Assembly: GCA_034430215.1 (NCBI GenBank)
Contig: DAOUFE010000017.1
Span: 1 to 64,000 of the forward strand
Length of the DNA stretch: 64,000 nucleotides
Direction of reading: 5' to 3'
Source: UBA4782 sp034430215
Lineage (GTDB): Bacteria > Chloroflexota > Anaerolineae > Anaerolineales > Anaerolineaceae
The notes beneath the pieces are model-generated. The model made no database searches, was not told the DNA's origin, and was given only the letters and a program-made list of their open reading frames with translations. This document shows, piece after piece, positions 35,970 through 44,800 of the stretch. Positions within the stretch are counted from its first letter, which is position 1, and every line of letters starts with the position of its first letter. The position numbers were made by a program, and so were the translations under genes.

Positions 35970-36374
35970 TTATTTGTCACAAACTTGGATGAGAATTTCC
36001 TTATATTTCTTATTTTCAATCTTGAATGCTTTACACTGCCATTTGGCATCGAGCAAAGAGAGAATTACCATCACGCTTTCTGGATAATAGAATTGCATCA
36101 AATCAGTTTCAGAAGGAATAGAAGGCCCTTTGGGGTGTGAATGAAAGATGCCCATAATGTCCATGTTATTTTCTTCTCCCCAAATGAGCGCTTCCAATTG
36201 CTGCTTCGGATTCATTCTAAATTGCACAGGGCTGTGGTATTCATTTTCGATAAAGAATATTTGGAAAACTTCATCATTTTTCCCAAAAATCAAACCACAA
36301 GCTTCTTCTGGTAGACACTTGATAGCATATTCGACCATTCGGTCAATGTGTTCTTGCCGTAAGACAAAAGGCAT
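35970..36374 (-). CDS. JAMM/MPN+ metallopeptidase (M67 family)
   Basis: This is a compact 134-residue JAMM-domain protein: EEACGLIFG near 23-31 holds the catalytic Glu, and FHSHPKGPSIPSETD near 88-102 is the zinc-binding HxHPx7SxxD motif. Bacterial homologues process C-termini of ubiquitin-like sulfur carriers (ThiS/MoaD type) and are tied to sulfur transfer. No MoaD/ThiS gene is next to it, although molybdopterin genes lie 7 kb away. GGGGGA precedes the ATG. It sits between a membrane-protein gene (13 bases upstream) and plsY. Confidence 0.9.
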   Translation of the reverse strand: MPFVLRQEHIDRMVEYAIKCLPEEACGLIFGKNDEVFQIFFIENEYHSPVQFRMNPKQQLEALIWGEENNMDIMGIFHSHPKGPSIPSETDLMQFYYPESVMVILSLLDAKWQCKAFKIENKKYKEILIQVCDK

Positions 36375-36387
36375 TGATTTATTCCCC

Positions 36388-37200
36388 CTAAGTCAAGAAG
36401 ATTGCCAGAATAACTAACGTAAAGAACATAAAACTTGGTTCAAACCATAAACCAAATCCACGTCTTTTTTCTTCAAGTCCATCTGCCAGCCCGGTCAACG
36501 CATATCCAGTTCCTGTCAATAAGAGTCCAAAAGTCATCGGTGGCACAGGTAAATAATGCAATCCTACTGCCAGTTGCCCTACCGCAAGAGCAATTCCAGC
36601 AGACCAGGCAAAACACCACCGTCCTTGTAAACGAAGATACAATGTTCGAAGACTGACAAGGAAAAGCGCGATAGAAATGGGTGGCACCGCCAGATAAAGC
36701 CGCAATTCTGCTGAATCAATGGCAATACATAACATAAGGAATAATGCAAATGAAACAGCTATCAGCCCAACCGTGGCGGGTATATGGCGAAAATCGGATA
36801 GGTCAACAATAATATACTCAGCAATATAAACCAACACCAGCATTACCATGCCGAGTAGGAACAACACCCACCATTGAGAACTCAGTCTCAAGGTATTCAA
36901 AATAACTCCCAGCCCCCAGGCAGTTAGTGCAGGCATGATGATATACTGCGTGGTTCTTTGCTTATTAAGCCGTGGATGTTCACGCACTAACCAATCAGCT
37001 CCCAACGCGGCGAGGATCGCATCCAGAAATGAAACTAATGTAGCAAAATTCAAAGTGAAAGAGGTTTCCGTACCGAATAAATTTAAAGCGATGGTTTGAC
37101 GCGGCAGATCTACCATCTGTGCCATCGCATACATGAGGAAAAGGACAGCGGTTACAACACTTAGGCGATCTGGACTGGGCAGGTGGCCGGAATCTTTCAT
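36388..37200 (-). CDS. Polytopic membrane protein of unknown function
   Basis: About eight hydrophobic segments over 270 residues, with short loops, for example VLFLMYAMAQMVDLP, WWVLFLLGMVMLVLVYIAEYIIV and IALALAVGQLAVGL-type stretches. I recognise no family motif. TAAAAT on the minus strand (37207-37212) ends 6 bases before the ATG and no ribosome-binding site is seen, so a leaderless start is possible. It heads a likely operon with the JAMM peptidase and plsY. Confidence 0.7.
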   Translation of the reverse strand: MKDSGHLPSPDRLSVVTAVLFLMYAMAQMVDLPRQTIALNLFGTETSFTLNFATLVSFLDAILAALGADWLVREHPRLNKQRTTQYIIMPALTAWGLGVILNTLRLSSQWWVLFLLGMVMLVLVYIAEYIIVDLSDFRHIPATVGLIAVSFALFLMLCIAIDSAELRLYLAVPPISIALFLVSLRTLYLRLQGRWCFAWSAGIALAVGQLAVGLHYLPVPPMTFGLLLTGTGYALTGLADGLEEKRRGFGLWFEPSFMFFTLVILAIFLT

Positions 37201-37276
37201 AAGTTCATTTTACCTGTCATTACATTGTCATACAAGAATGACAATCCTTTCTGCAATAATGGGTTTATTGACGTGG

Positions 37277-37282
37277 TAAAAT
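37277..37282 (+). promoter_or_regulatory. -10 box 9 bases before a start codon
   Basis: TAAAAT ends 9 bases upstream of the ATG of the next gene, which lacks a ribosome-binding site. No good -35 is present at 16-18 bases. Confidence 0.45.
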
Positions 37283-37291
37283 ACTTTCTGT

Positions 37292-38314
37292 ATGAATCAA
37301 ACATCTCAACCTTCTCAATCAAATACAATAAATCCGCCCAAATTGATCCAATCAATAGCAACTGGATTCAACCTGGTTGCGAATCACCTTTATCTTTTAT
37401 TGATGCCTCTTGCACTTGACCTTTATTTGTGGTTTGGACCACACTTGCGTTTAAAATCTCTTATGGAACCTATTTTTCTCGAAGTACAAAGGCAGTACGC
37501 AGCAATCACTCAACTAAAAATAGATTCTACTTTACAGGCATTTCAAGCTTACTGGAGTGATATTCTCCAGCACTTTAATCTCTTCAGTCTGGTTCGCAGT
37601 TATCCTATTGGTGTTTTTAGTTTATTCGCCAGTTCGGCTCCTATTGATAACCCACTAGGTACACCGATCATGCTTGAAGTACCTTCGATTGGCAGTGCAT
37701 TCCTTTACATAATTGTCATAACTCTTATTGGCTTACTTTTCGGAACCATTTTCTTTCGCGAAATAGCTCGTCTATCAGGAAGCATGCCGGTTTTTACAAA
37801 ACTTCGCCCAACTTCGTGGCATTACTTGCAAACAGTCGTTTTAACGCTGCTTCTTATTGCATTGCTATTTTTCATTGCAATCCCGTTGGTGATGCTTATT
37901 TCTTTCCTGGTGATCATCAGCCCAACCATTGCTCAAATTGCTTTGATCATCATTGCCATGTTCCTGTTATGGCTACTTGTTCCAATGATCTTTGCCCCAC
38001 ATGGGATTTACTTCAATCAGCAAAGCGCATTATCTTCAATACTTTCCAGTGTCCGAATGGTACGTTTTTATTTACCTGGCACCAGTTTCTTTTTAATGAT
38101 CGTTGTGTTGATCGGTGAAGGATTAAATATCATTTGGCGGATTCCCCCCGCAAATAATTGGATGGCTATCATCGGTGTTGTTGGACATGCATTTGTTTCC
38201 ACGGCTTTATTGGCAGCCACCTTTGCCTACTATCGCAATGGCTTGATTTGGATACAATCCCGCATACAGCAAGCTCCAAAACCTGCATCTGAAGAAAATG
38301 GGAGGATTTTATGA
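37292..38314 (+). CDS. Polytopic membrane protein of unknown function
   Basis: After a polar, Ser/Pro/Asn-rich N-terminus of about 25 residues there are about five to six transmembrane segments (for example LYLLLMPLALDLYLW, SAFLYIIVITLIGLLFGTIFF and two more near 180-240). The pattern resembles polytopic bacterial proteins of unknown function; no motif is recognised. Its stop codon overlaps the gyrB start (ATGA), so the two are translationally coupled. Confidence 0.7.
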   Translation: MNQTSQPSQSNTINPPKLIQSIATGFNLVANHLYLLLMPLALDLYLWFGPHLRLKSLMEPIFLEVQRQYAAITQLKIDSTLQAFQAYWSDILQHFNLFSLVRSYPIGVFSLFASSAPIDNPLGTPIMLEVPSIGSAFLYIIVITLIGLLFGTIFFREIARLSGSMPVFTKLRPTSWHYLQTVVLTLLLIALLFFIAIPLVMLISFLVIISPTIAQIALIIIAMFLLWLLVPMIFAPHGIYFNQQSALSSILSSVRMVRFYLPGTSFFLMIVVLIGEGLNIIWRIPPANNWMAIIGVVGHAFVSTALLAATFAYYRNGLIWIQSRIQQAPKPASEENGRIL

Positions 38315-40230
38315 CCCCCGAAAGCCCAACTCACTATTCAGCCAGTGATATCACCGTCTTGGAAGGACTGGAAGCAGTTCGCCGCCGCCCTGGTATGTAC
38401 GTAGGTGGAACCGACCAGAAAGCTCTTCATCATCTGGTATATGAAGTTGTGGATAACTCCATCGATGAGGCGCTGGCAGGGGTTTGTGATCGCATCAAAG
38501 TTACTATTCACGCTGATTCAAGCGTCACGGTAGAAGACAATGGACGTGGCATTCCAGTCGATATTCACCCTGAAAAGAAAAAATCTGCCCTGGAAGTCGT
38601 TATGACTATCTTGCACGCCGGTGGAAAATTTGGTGCGGGTTCCTATAAAGTTTCAGGTGGCTTGCATGGCGTTGGTGTTTCAGCAGTGAATGCACTTTCT
38701 GAATGGTGTGAGGTACGCGTACGCCGTGAAGGTCACATCCATTTTCAGCGATACGAACGAGGTCGCCCTGTTGAACCAGTAAAAGAAATTGGCACATGTG
38801 GCGCAGATGAGCATGGAACGACAACAACATTTCGCTTTGACCCCGAGATATTTAAGGGCGATCTTGATTTTCGTTTTGATACCCTCACACAACGTTTCCG
38901 TGAGATGGCATTTGTCACGCGCAAGATCAACCTCAACCTGCTGGATGAACGCAGTCATCGAGAAATGACATTCTACTTTGAGGGCGGAATTGTTTCGTTT
39001 GTTCGATATTTGAACCGCAACCGTGAAGTTCTTCACCCAGTAGTGTATGCCAGTAAAGAAATTGACAATATAGGGATAGAAGCTGCTATTCAATTCACAG
39101 ATGCATACGCTGAATCAATTTATTCATTTGCCAACACCATTAATACCATCGACGGTGGTACTCATATGACTGGCTTGCGTACTGCTATCACCCGTTCGAT
39201 CAATGATTATGCCCGTCGTACCGGTTTGCTAAAAGATGCTGATCCTAACTTCTCTGGTGATGATACTCGCGAAGGTTTGACAGCAATCGTCAGTATCAAA
39301 CATCCTGACCCACAGTTTGAAAGCCAGACTAAAGTCAAATTGATGAATCCTGAAGTACAAACGTATGTCCAACAGGTGGTTTTAGAAAAATTTAATACCT
39401 ATCTGGATGAGAATCCATCAGAAGCTAAAACCATCATTTCGAAATGCCTTACTTCAGCCAGAGCCCGCGATGCAGCACGCAAAGCACGTGACCTGGTCAT
39501 CCGTAAATCAGCACTCGAAAGTCTTACCCTTCCCGGAAAGCTGGCTGATTGCTCTGAACGTGATTCCAACAAAACAGAGTTATACATCGTCGAAGGGAAC
39601 AGCGCCGGTGGCTCAGCTAAACAGGGGCGTGACCGGCATTTCCAGGCAATCCTTCCCTTGCGCGGGAAGATCCTTAACACGGAACGAGCTCGCCTGGATA
39701 AGATATTAGGAAATAATGAGGTGAAAGCACTCATCTCAGCAATAGGCACAGGAATTGGTGATACATTTGACCTTTCCAACTTGCGCTATGGTCGAATCAT
39801 TATCATGACCGATGCTGATGTTGATGGCGCTCACATTCGTACATTACTATTAACTTTCTTCTTCCGTTATATGCCCGCTTTGATAGAAGAAGGACATTTA
39901 TTCATTGCCCAACCTCCTCTCTATCGCATTGCTGTTAAAAACACAGTGCGCTATGCCTACACGGATGCAGATAAAGATCGTGTATTAAAGGAATTGGGCA
40001 GCAATGCAGAAAAAGCAAGCATCAGCCGGTATAAAGGTCTGGGAGAGATGAACCCCCAACAATTATGGGAAACCACCATGGATCCTGCAGCACGAACCCT
40101 CTTGCAGGTATCTATAGAAGATGCTGCAGCCGCCGATGGCACTTTTGATATTCTTATGGGCTCCGCTGTTCCTCCGCGTACCCGCTTTATACAAACTCAC
40201 GCAAAAGATGTAAGGAATCTTGATATATAG
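38311..40230 (+). CDS. gyrB: DNA gyrase subunit B
   Basis: This is the ATPase subunit of a type IIA topoisomerase that introduces negative supercoils with GyrA. The GHKL ATP site is visible: RRRPGMYVGGTD, DNSIDEALAG, VEDNGRGIPVDIH and GGLHGVGVSAVN. The TOPRIM domain has YIVEGNSAGGSAKQGRDR and IIIMTDADVDGAHIRTLLLTFF. The C-terminal YKGLGEMNPQQLWETTMDP is canonical. Length (639) is the short GyrB type. ParE cannot be excluded by eye. No gyrA, dnaA or recF is adjacent. Confidence 0.93.
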   Translation: MTPESPTHYSASDITVLEGLEAVRRRPGMYVGGTDQKALHHLVYEVVDNSIDEALAGVCDRIKVTIHADSSVTVEDNGRGIPVDIHPEKKKSALEVVMTILHAGGKFGAGSYKVSGGLHGVGVSAVNALSEWCEVRVRREGHIHFQRYERGRPVEPVKEIGTCGADEHGTTTTFRFDPEIFKGDLDFRFDTLTQRFREMAFVTRKINLNLLDERSHREMTFYFEGGIVSFVRYLNRNREVLHPVVYASKEIDNIGIEAAIQFTDAYAESIYSFANTINTIDGGTHMTGLRTAITRSINDYARRTGLLKDADPNFSGDDTREGLTAIVSIKHPDPQFESQTKVKLMNPEVQTYVQQVVLEKFNTYLDENPSEAKTIISKCLTSARARDAARKARDLVIRKSALESLTLPGKLADCSERDSNKTELYIVEGNSAGGSAKQGRDRHFQAILPLRGKILNTERARLDKILGNNEVKALISAIGTGIGDTFDLSNLRYGRIIIMTDADVDGAHIRTLLLTFFFRYMPALIEEGHLFIAQPPLYRIAVKNTVRYAYTDADKDRVLKELGSNAEKASISRYKGLGEMNPQQLWETTMDPAARTLLQVSIEDAAAADGTFDILMGSAVPPRTRFIQTHAKDVRNLDI

Positions 40231-40277
40231 CAAAATTTCATAAATTTCCTTAGATAATCCATACATCAGTACTAGTT

Positions 40278-40309
40278 AAGACTGGCTTATAAAACAAGTC
40301 AGTCTTTTT
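40278..40309 (+). terminator. Intrinsic terminator after gyrB
   Basis: AAGACTGGCTT pairs with AAGTCAGTCTT (11 bp, one G-U pair) across a 7-base loop, followed by a T-run. Confidence 0.85.
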
Positions 40310-40662
40310 GTTAATACCTGGAATTTCTTTTTCGCATGATGTATTAATTAAACAGAATCCTCTTTTAAAGAATCAAAACCTCGAAAAATGAAAGTAATAA
40401 TTTCGCTTTAGTTATTTAAAGATGGGATTTTTCTAATTTATCAATATTTCCCGCTCAATTTATAGCGATTTAATGCAATGTTTATTTGGGGAAAAATATC
40501 TTTTTCATAGAATTTAGTCTAAGAAATATATTTTTCTGTAGTAGCGATTTTTTTACTGCAGCGCTATTTTTTTGCCTTATTAAATTTATCAAATGAAAAA
40601 AAATGAAGGATACTTTGCACTGGTCGTTCAAAACCATTCTGCTTTAATCATGGGAGGAATCA
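40310..40662. other. AT-rich non-coding stretch upstream of the chemotaxis receptor
   Basis: There is no ORF or tRNA. Two similar blocks (AGCGATTTTTTT and AGCGCTATTTTTTT, about 40544-40577) lie side by side and could be factor-binding sites or small T-rich terminators. The receptor gene has GGGAGGA just before its ATG. No confident -35/-10 pair was identified. Confidence 0.35.
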
Positions 40663-42702
40663 ATGAAGTTCATCAATAATCTGAATACAAGACTCAGATT
40701 AATCCTGATGGCGGCTCTTTTATGTATCGCATTTACGACTATCATAATCGTGAATATAACAGCTTTAAATAAAACAAAGGAAAGGCTGGTGTCAGTCGCT
40801 GAAAACAGCTTGATATCACTTCAATATATCTCTAAAGCCGAGAATCTGTTAGCAAATTTAAAGGAGAATATATTCAAATATTACGCTTTACCCATTGAAA
40901 GGGATGACACGCGCATTAGCATTGAAGAGAATATTGCTGAATTTAATGAAGCAATCAACTCTTATAGTGAAACTGATCTATCTGAAGAAGAAAAATCTGC
41001 TTTAAGCGATTTCTACAACAGTTGGTCAACTTTTCAAGAAGCTACGGCAAATGTTATGAGTTGGGTTAATATTGCAAATGGGGCCAAAGTGCAAGCGAGT
41101 CTTGGCGATGGTGGCGAATTTTTTAATGCCAGTCAGGCTGTCTTTGCTAATTTGGAAAAAATATCATCGATTAAACAACAGATTGTTAGCGATGATTTAG
41201 CTGCAGGAACTTCTAGCGCCGATAATTCCAAACGCACAATGATCAATATTTCGATTATTTGTGTTCTTCTGGCAACCATTTATGATGTATTCATTATCAA
41301 ATCTATTAAGCAACCATTAAATGTGTTGGAAGTGATTACAGGAAAACTGGCTGTTGGAAATATCAAAAGAGAATTAACTGAAAAAGAAAAAGCATCTTTC
41401 TTCGGTCGAAAAGACGAATACGGTTCAATTGCAAGGTATCTGAACCAGATGTTTGATTATTTTGGACAGGTCAGCCAGGTAGCCGAAGCGATAGCAGAGG
41501 GCGACCTGACAGTTGATATTAAATTACATTCTGATAAAGATTACCTTGGCATCTCTTTATCCAAGATGATCACCAACCTGCGTAGTGCTGTTGCAAAAGT
41601 AGCCCAAAATTCTTTGAGTTTGAACGATGCTTCCAGTCAACTAGCAGCTGCTGCCAGCCAGGCTGAGCAAGCAACCAGTCAAATCGCTATTACGATCCAG
41701 CAGGTTGCAGGGGGAATCACACAGCAGACAAATAGCGTTACTCAAACTGCCAGCTCAGTAAATGAAATGGAACGCGCAATTGAAGGTATCGCAAAGGGAT
41801 CACAAGAACAAGCCAATGCTGTTGCGAGAGCATCTACCCTCACCAGTGAAATTGGTTCCGCATCTCAACAGGTAGCAACCAACATTCAAACTGTACAGGA
41901 AGATTCCAAAAACGCCGCGCAAACTGCATTGCGCGGCTCTCAGACCGTTTCCGAAACCATCCAGGAAATGGAATCCATTCGTTCTAAAGTCAGTTTCTCT
42001 GCTCAGAAAGTTCAAGAAATGGGATCTCGCTCTGAACAGATTGGAATGATCATTGAAACCATCAATGACATTGCCAGTCAAACCAATTTGCTAGCATTGA
42101 ATGCAGCCATCGAGGCGGCTCGAGCTGGTGAACATGGGAAAGGCTTTGCAGTGGTTGCTGATGAGGTGCGAAAACTGGCTGAGCGGTCTAGTTCTGCCAC
42201 AAAAGAAATTACTACACTGATCAAAGGAATTCAGGAAACCGTTAATGAAGCGGTAAACGCTATGAATGAAGGCGATGCTGAGGTTGAGCATGGCGTGAAC
42301 AGTGCCAATAGTGCCGGAATCGCGCTCGAAGAAATATTAAAGGCTTTCCAAGGCGTTCAGATACAGGCAGAACAGGCTGTAAAAGCTGCCATCCGTATGA
42401 GCAATTCAGCTACTGATCTTGTCAATGCCATGGATTCTGTCTCCGCAGTAGTCGAAGAGAATACGGCAGCTACTGAGCAGATGAGTGCTGGGGCAAAAGA
42501 AGTTACCCGGGCTATCGAAAATATTGCTTCTGTATCAGAAGAAAACTCCGCCTCTGTAGAAGAAGTCTCTGCATCTGCAGAAGAAATGTCTGCACAGGTT
42601 GAGGAAGTAACAGCATCTGCACAATCATTGTCTGAGATGGCTAACGCACTTGAACAGGTGGTGAATCAGTTTAAGCTCCCTGCCAATGTGACTGGGAAAT
42701 AG
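40663..42702 (+). CDS. Methyl-accepting chemotaxis protein
   Basis: This is a transmembrane chemoreceptor. Helix 1 at about 14-32 and helix 2 at about 192-210 flank an extracytoplasmic domain of about 160 residues that looks like a four-helix-bundle ligand domain. A HAMP segment (about 211-290) leads to a long cytoplasmic coiled coil. The signalling tip is canonical: ETINDIASQTNLLALNAAIE followed by AARAGEHGKGFAVVADEVRK. Gln/Glu-rich stretches on both sides are likely methylation sites. There is no C-terminal CheR-docking pentapeptide. No che genes are nearby. Ligand unknown. Length 679. Confidence 0.95.
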   Translation: MKFINNLNTRLRLILMAALLCIAFTTIIIVNITALNKTKERLVSVAENSLISLQYISKAENLLANLKENIFKYYALPIERDDTRISIEENIAEFNEAINSYSETDLSEEEKSALSDFYNSWSTFQEATANVMSWVNIANGAKVQASLGDGGEFFNASQAVFANLEKISSIKQQIVSDDLAAGTSSADNSKRTMINISIICVLLATIYDVFIIKSIKQPLNVLEVITGKLAVGNIKRELTEKEKASFFGRKDEYGSIARYLNQMFDYFGQVSQVAEAIAEGDLTVDIKLHSDKDYLGISLSKMITNLRSAVAKVAQNSLSLNDASSQLAAAASQAEQATSQIAITIQQVAGGITQQTNSVTQTASSVNEMERAIEGIAKGSQEQANAVARASTLTSEIGSASQQVATNIQTVQEDSKNAAQTALRGSQTVSETIQEMESIRSKVSFSAQKVQEMGSRSEQIGMIIETINDIASQTNLLALNAAIEAARAGEHGKGFAVVADEVRKLAERSSSATKEITTLIKGIQETVNEAVNAMNEGDAEVEHGVNSANSAGIALEEILKAFQGVQIQAEQAVKAAIRMSNSATDLVNAMDSVSAVVEENTAATEQMSAGAKEVTRAIENIASVSEENSASVEEVSASAEEMSAQVEEVTASAQSLSEMANALEQVVNQFKLPANVTGK

Positions 42703-42722
42703 AAACAAATTATTACGAGTCG

Positions 42723-42753
42723 ATCAGGAGGGCGAATTACCCGCCCTCCTGAT
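42723..42753 (+). terminator. Strong hairpin after the chemotaxis receptor
   Basis: ATCAGGAGGGCG, 7-base loop, CGCCCTCCTGAT: 12 perfect pairs, 20 bases after the stop codon. The following T content is low (TATTC), so it is an atypical terminator or a 3' protective hairpin. A second inverted repeat (AGTTTTATT/AATAAAACT, 42802-42823) lies further on. Confidence 0.75.
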
Positions 42754-42973
42754 TATTCAAAAAGCAAAATGTCCTTTTCAGAAGAATTTTTTTACGACAT
42801 GAGTTTTATTGAATAATAAAACTTATTCACTCTGTTCAAGTTCAACTATCTGCTCAACCGCACCTGCTATTTCTGTAAGCTCAAGGCAGGTTGATAGTTA
42901 AAGAATTGCTTCAACCAATCCCTTATTTTCTTTGTTTTTTCCCTCTAATTGTTGCCAAATTCGTCGCTATCCC

Positions 42974-44572
42974 TCATTCTAACTTCACGATGATAGCTTC
43001 ATTCCCTATCAACCGGATTGCATTTTCCTTTACCTTTTCTACCTCTTTACGCTTGGTCGAAAACAACAGTTCCCAATTCTTTCCAATAAGATTGCTTCCC
43101 AGGAACAACTTGATGGGTCGCTTGCCAAAATTAATCGCCACCAGGATCATCTCCTCTGGAGTCTGGCGAAGGTAAGACATAAGCGTTTGTGGTTCGAATG
43201 TCAAAGGCTGGTATAACCCCTGTTGAAGTGCAATATGCTCTTTCCGTAATTGGATCAATTTTTTATAGACATTTAATAATGATTCAGGGTCTTTTTGTTG
43301 TGCCTCTACATTTCTGAACAGGTAGTTCGGATGTACAGACATCCAGGGTTCTACAGTAGAAAAACCTGCATATTGAGTGGCATCCCATTGCATTGGACTT
43401 CTACATGCATCCCGTGTAGGGAAAAATGGATAGTATCGCTTGCCAGGTGGATCCTGAATTTTTGAATAAGGTACATGAATATTTCGCATCCCGATTTCTT
43501 CACCAAAGTAAAGAAAAGGCGTCCCACGTGCAGTCAACAGCAACACTGCGGCTGCTTTATTGCGATCGTCGTTCTCCCCTTTTCCATATCTTGAAGCGGA
43601 TCTTTTATTATCATGATTATTCAATACCAACGTTGGCCACGCATCCGCCGCTAGAGTATTTTCCCAACGCTGTAAGGCAGTTTGCATTCTCCCTGCATCC
43701 CACGGGCATCCTAATAACTCAAAGTTAAATGCTGCCTGTAGCTTTTTATCTCCAACATATTTCGCTGCACGTTCCGGACCTGCCAGGAAAGTTTCACCCA
43801 CTACATACCGCTCAGGGTATGCATCCGTCACCTTCCGAATCTCTTCAACTACACTCATCATCTCAGGTTGATCTGCATCGTAAATATGATCTTGACTTTC
43901 AAAAGGTCGAATGCCAATCTTTTTTGGATTGTCACGGAATTGGGCATCTTTGAAATATTCGTTGAATACATCCAACCGAAAACCATCCACCCCACGTTCC
44001 ATCCAGAAGCGGAACACGTCCATCATGGCGTTGCGTACTTCAGGATTGCGCCAGTTCAGGTCTGGTTGTTGGGGACAGAACATATGATAATAGTATTGTC
44101 CAGTTCTCTCATCGTAATCCCATGCCCATCCTCCAAAGATCGAAGCCCAGTTATTTGGTCGTTTGCCGTTAGGTTTTCCATCTCGCCAGATATACCAATC
44201 CCTTTTCGGGTTATCGCGGCTGGAGCGACTTTCCAGGAACCAGGGATGCTGGTCAGAAGTATGGTTCAACACAAGGTCCATGATAATGCGAATATTTCGG
44301 GAGTGTGCTTCTTCTACCAACTTATCAAACACTTGCAAATCGCCAAACACCGGATCGATGTTATAGTAATCCGCTACATCATATCCAAAATCCACCATAG
44401 GAGAAGGATAAACCGGAGAAAGCCAGAGCCCATCCACCCCCAGGTCTTGAATATAATCAAGCCGTGAAATGATACCTTGCAAATCACCTATACCATCTCC
44501 GTTCCCATCCGCAAATGAACGGGGATAGATTTGATAGATCACGCCATCACGCCACCAGTGAGTTTTCGCCAT
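42974..44572 (-). CDS. GH13 alpha-glucosidase (oligo-1,6-glucosidase type)
   Basis: This retaining alpha-glucosidase has a (beta/alpha)8 barrel. WWRDGVIYQIYPRSFADGNG at the N-terminus, LVLNHTSDQHPWF (conserved region I), GFRLDVFNEYF with the nucleophile Asp near 200, VVGETFLAG with the acid/base Glu near 255, and VLNNHDNKRSASRYG (region IV) are intact. It carries the QPDLNWRNPEV block of the oligo-1,6-glucosidase/alpha-glucosidase subfamily. Length (532) is typical. There is no signal peptide, so it acts on imported oligosaccharides. GGAGG precedes the ATG. The sugar-ABC ATPase elsewhere in the window could supply substrates. Confidence 0.93.
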   Translation of the reverse strand: MAKTHWWRDGVIYQIYPRSFADGNGDGIGDLQGIISRLDYIQDLGVDGLWLSPVYPSPMVDFGYDVADYYNIDPVFGDLQVFDKLVEEAHSRNIRIIMDLVLNHTSDQHPWFLESRSSRDNPKRDWYIWRDGKPNGKRPNNWASIFGGWAWDYDERTGQYYYHMFCPQQPDLNWRNPEVRNAMMDVFRFWMERGVDGFRLDVFNEYFKDAQFRDNPKKIGIRPFESQDHIYDADQPEMMSVVEEIRKVTDAYPERYVVGETFLAGPERAAKYVGDKKLQAAFNFELLGCPWDAGRMQTALQRWENTLAADAWPTLVLNNHDNKRSASRYGKGENDDRNKAAAVLLLTARGTPFLYFGEEIGMRNIHVPYSKIQDPPGKRYYPFFPTRDACRSPMQWDATQYAGFSTVEPWMSVHPNYLFRNVEAQQKDPESLLNVYKKLIQLRKEHIALQQGLYQPLTFEPQTLMSYLRQTPEEMILVAINFGKRPIKLFLGSNLIGKNWELLFSTKRKEVEKVKENAIRLIGNEAIIVKLE

Positions 44573-44664
44573 AGTTTCCTCCAGCTATTTATGTGATTTT
44601 AGCATAGAGTATCTGGGCTTGCTTCATTTAGCGTTATAGCTACTGATTTGATGTTTCAATTTTC

Positions 44665-44693
44665 TTGATTAACCCTTGATGTTGTGGTATAGT
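44665..44693 (+). promoter_or_regulatory. Promoter of the nusA-infB operon
   Basis: TTGATT (44665-44670), exactly 17 bases, TATAGT (44688-44693), with TGG just before the -10 (extended form). The predicted leader is about 100 bases. Confidence 0.7.
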
Positions 44694-44725
44694 AGTCGCG
44701 TTGGTAACTCAATAATGTGCGCATC

Positions 44726-44750
44726 GAAAAGTGGGCAACCCCCACTTTTC
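44726..44750 (+). promoter_or_regulatory. Leader hairpin upstream of nusA
   Basis: GAAAAGTGGG, 5-base loop, CCCACTTTTC: 10 perfect pairs. It begins about 26 bases after the predicted transcription start. Hairpins of this GUGGG...CCCAC type commonly stand in front of rimP-nusA operons; here rimP is absent and nusA follows directly. Confidence 0.6.
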
Positions 44751-44800
44751 TGCATAATTAACATAATTACAACGGACAATATATTTGGAGTAAGTAAGGG

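Noticed and set aside
42755..42973. Possible small RNA or gene between the chemotaxis receptor and the glucosidase
   Set aside because: Only an AT-rich 9-bp inverted repeat is seen; no promoter, no conserved pairing and no coding pattern.
43868..44467. 199-codon open frame on the plus strand
   Set aside because: It is entirely antisense to the GH13 glucosidase, whose catalytic motifs are intact; its translation looks like complement of conserved codons.
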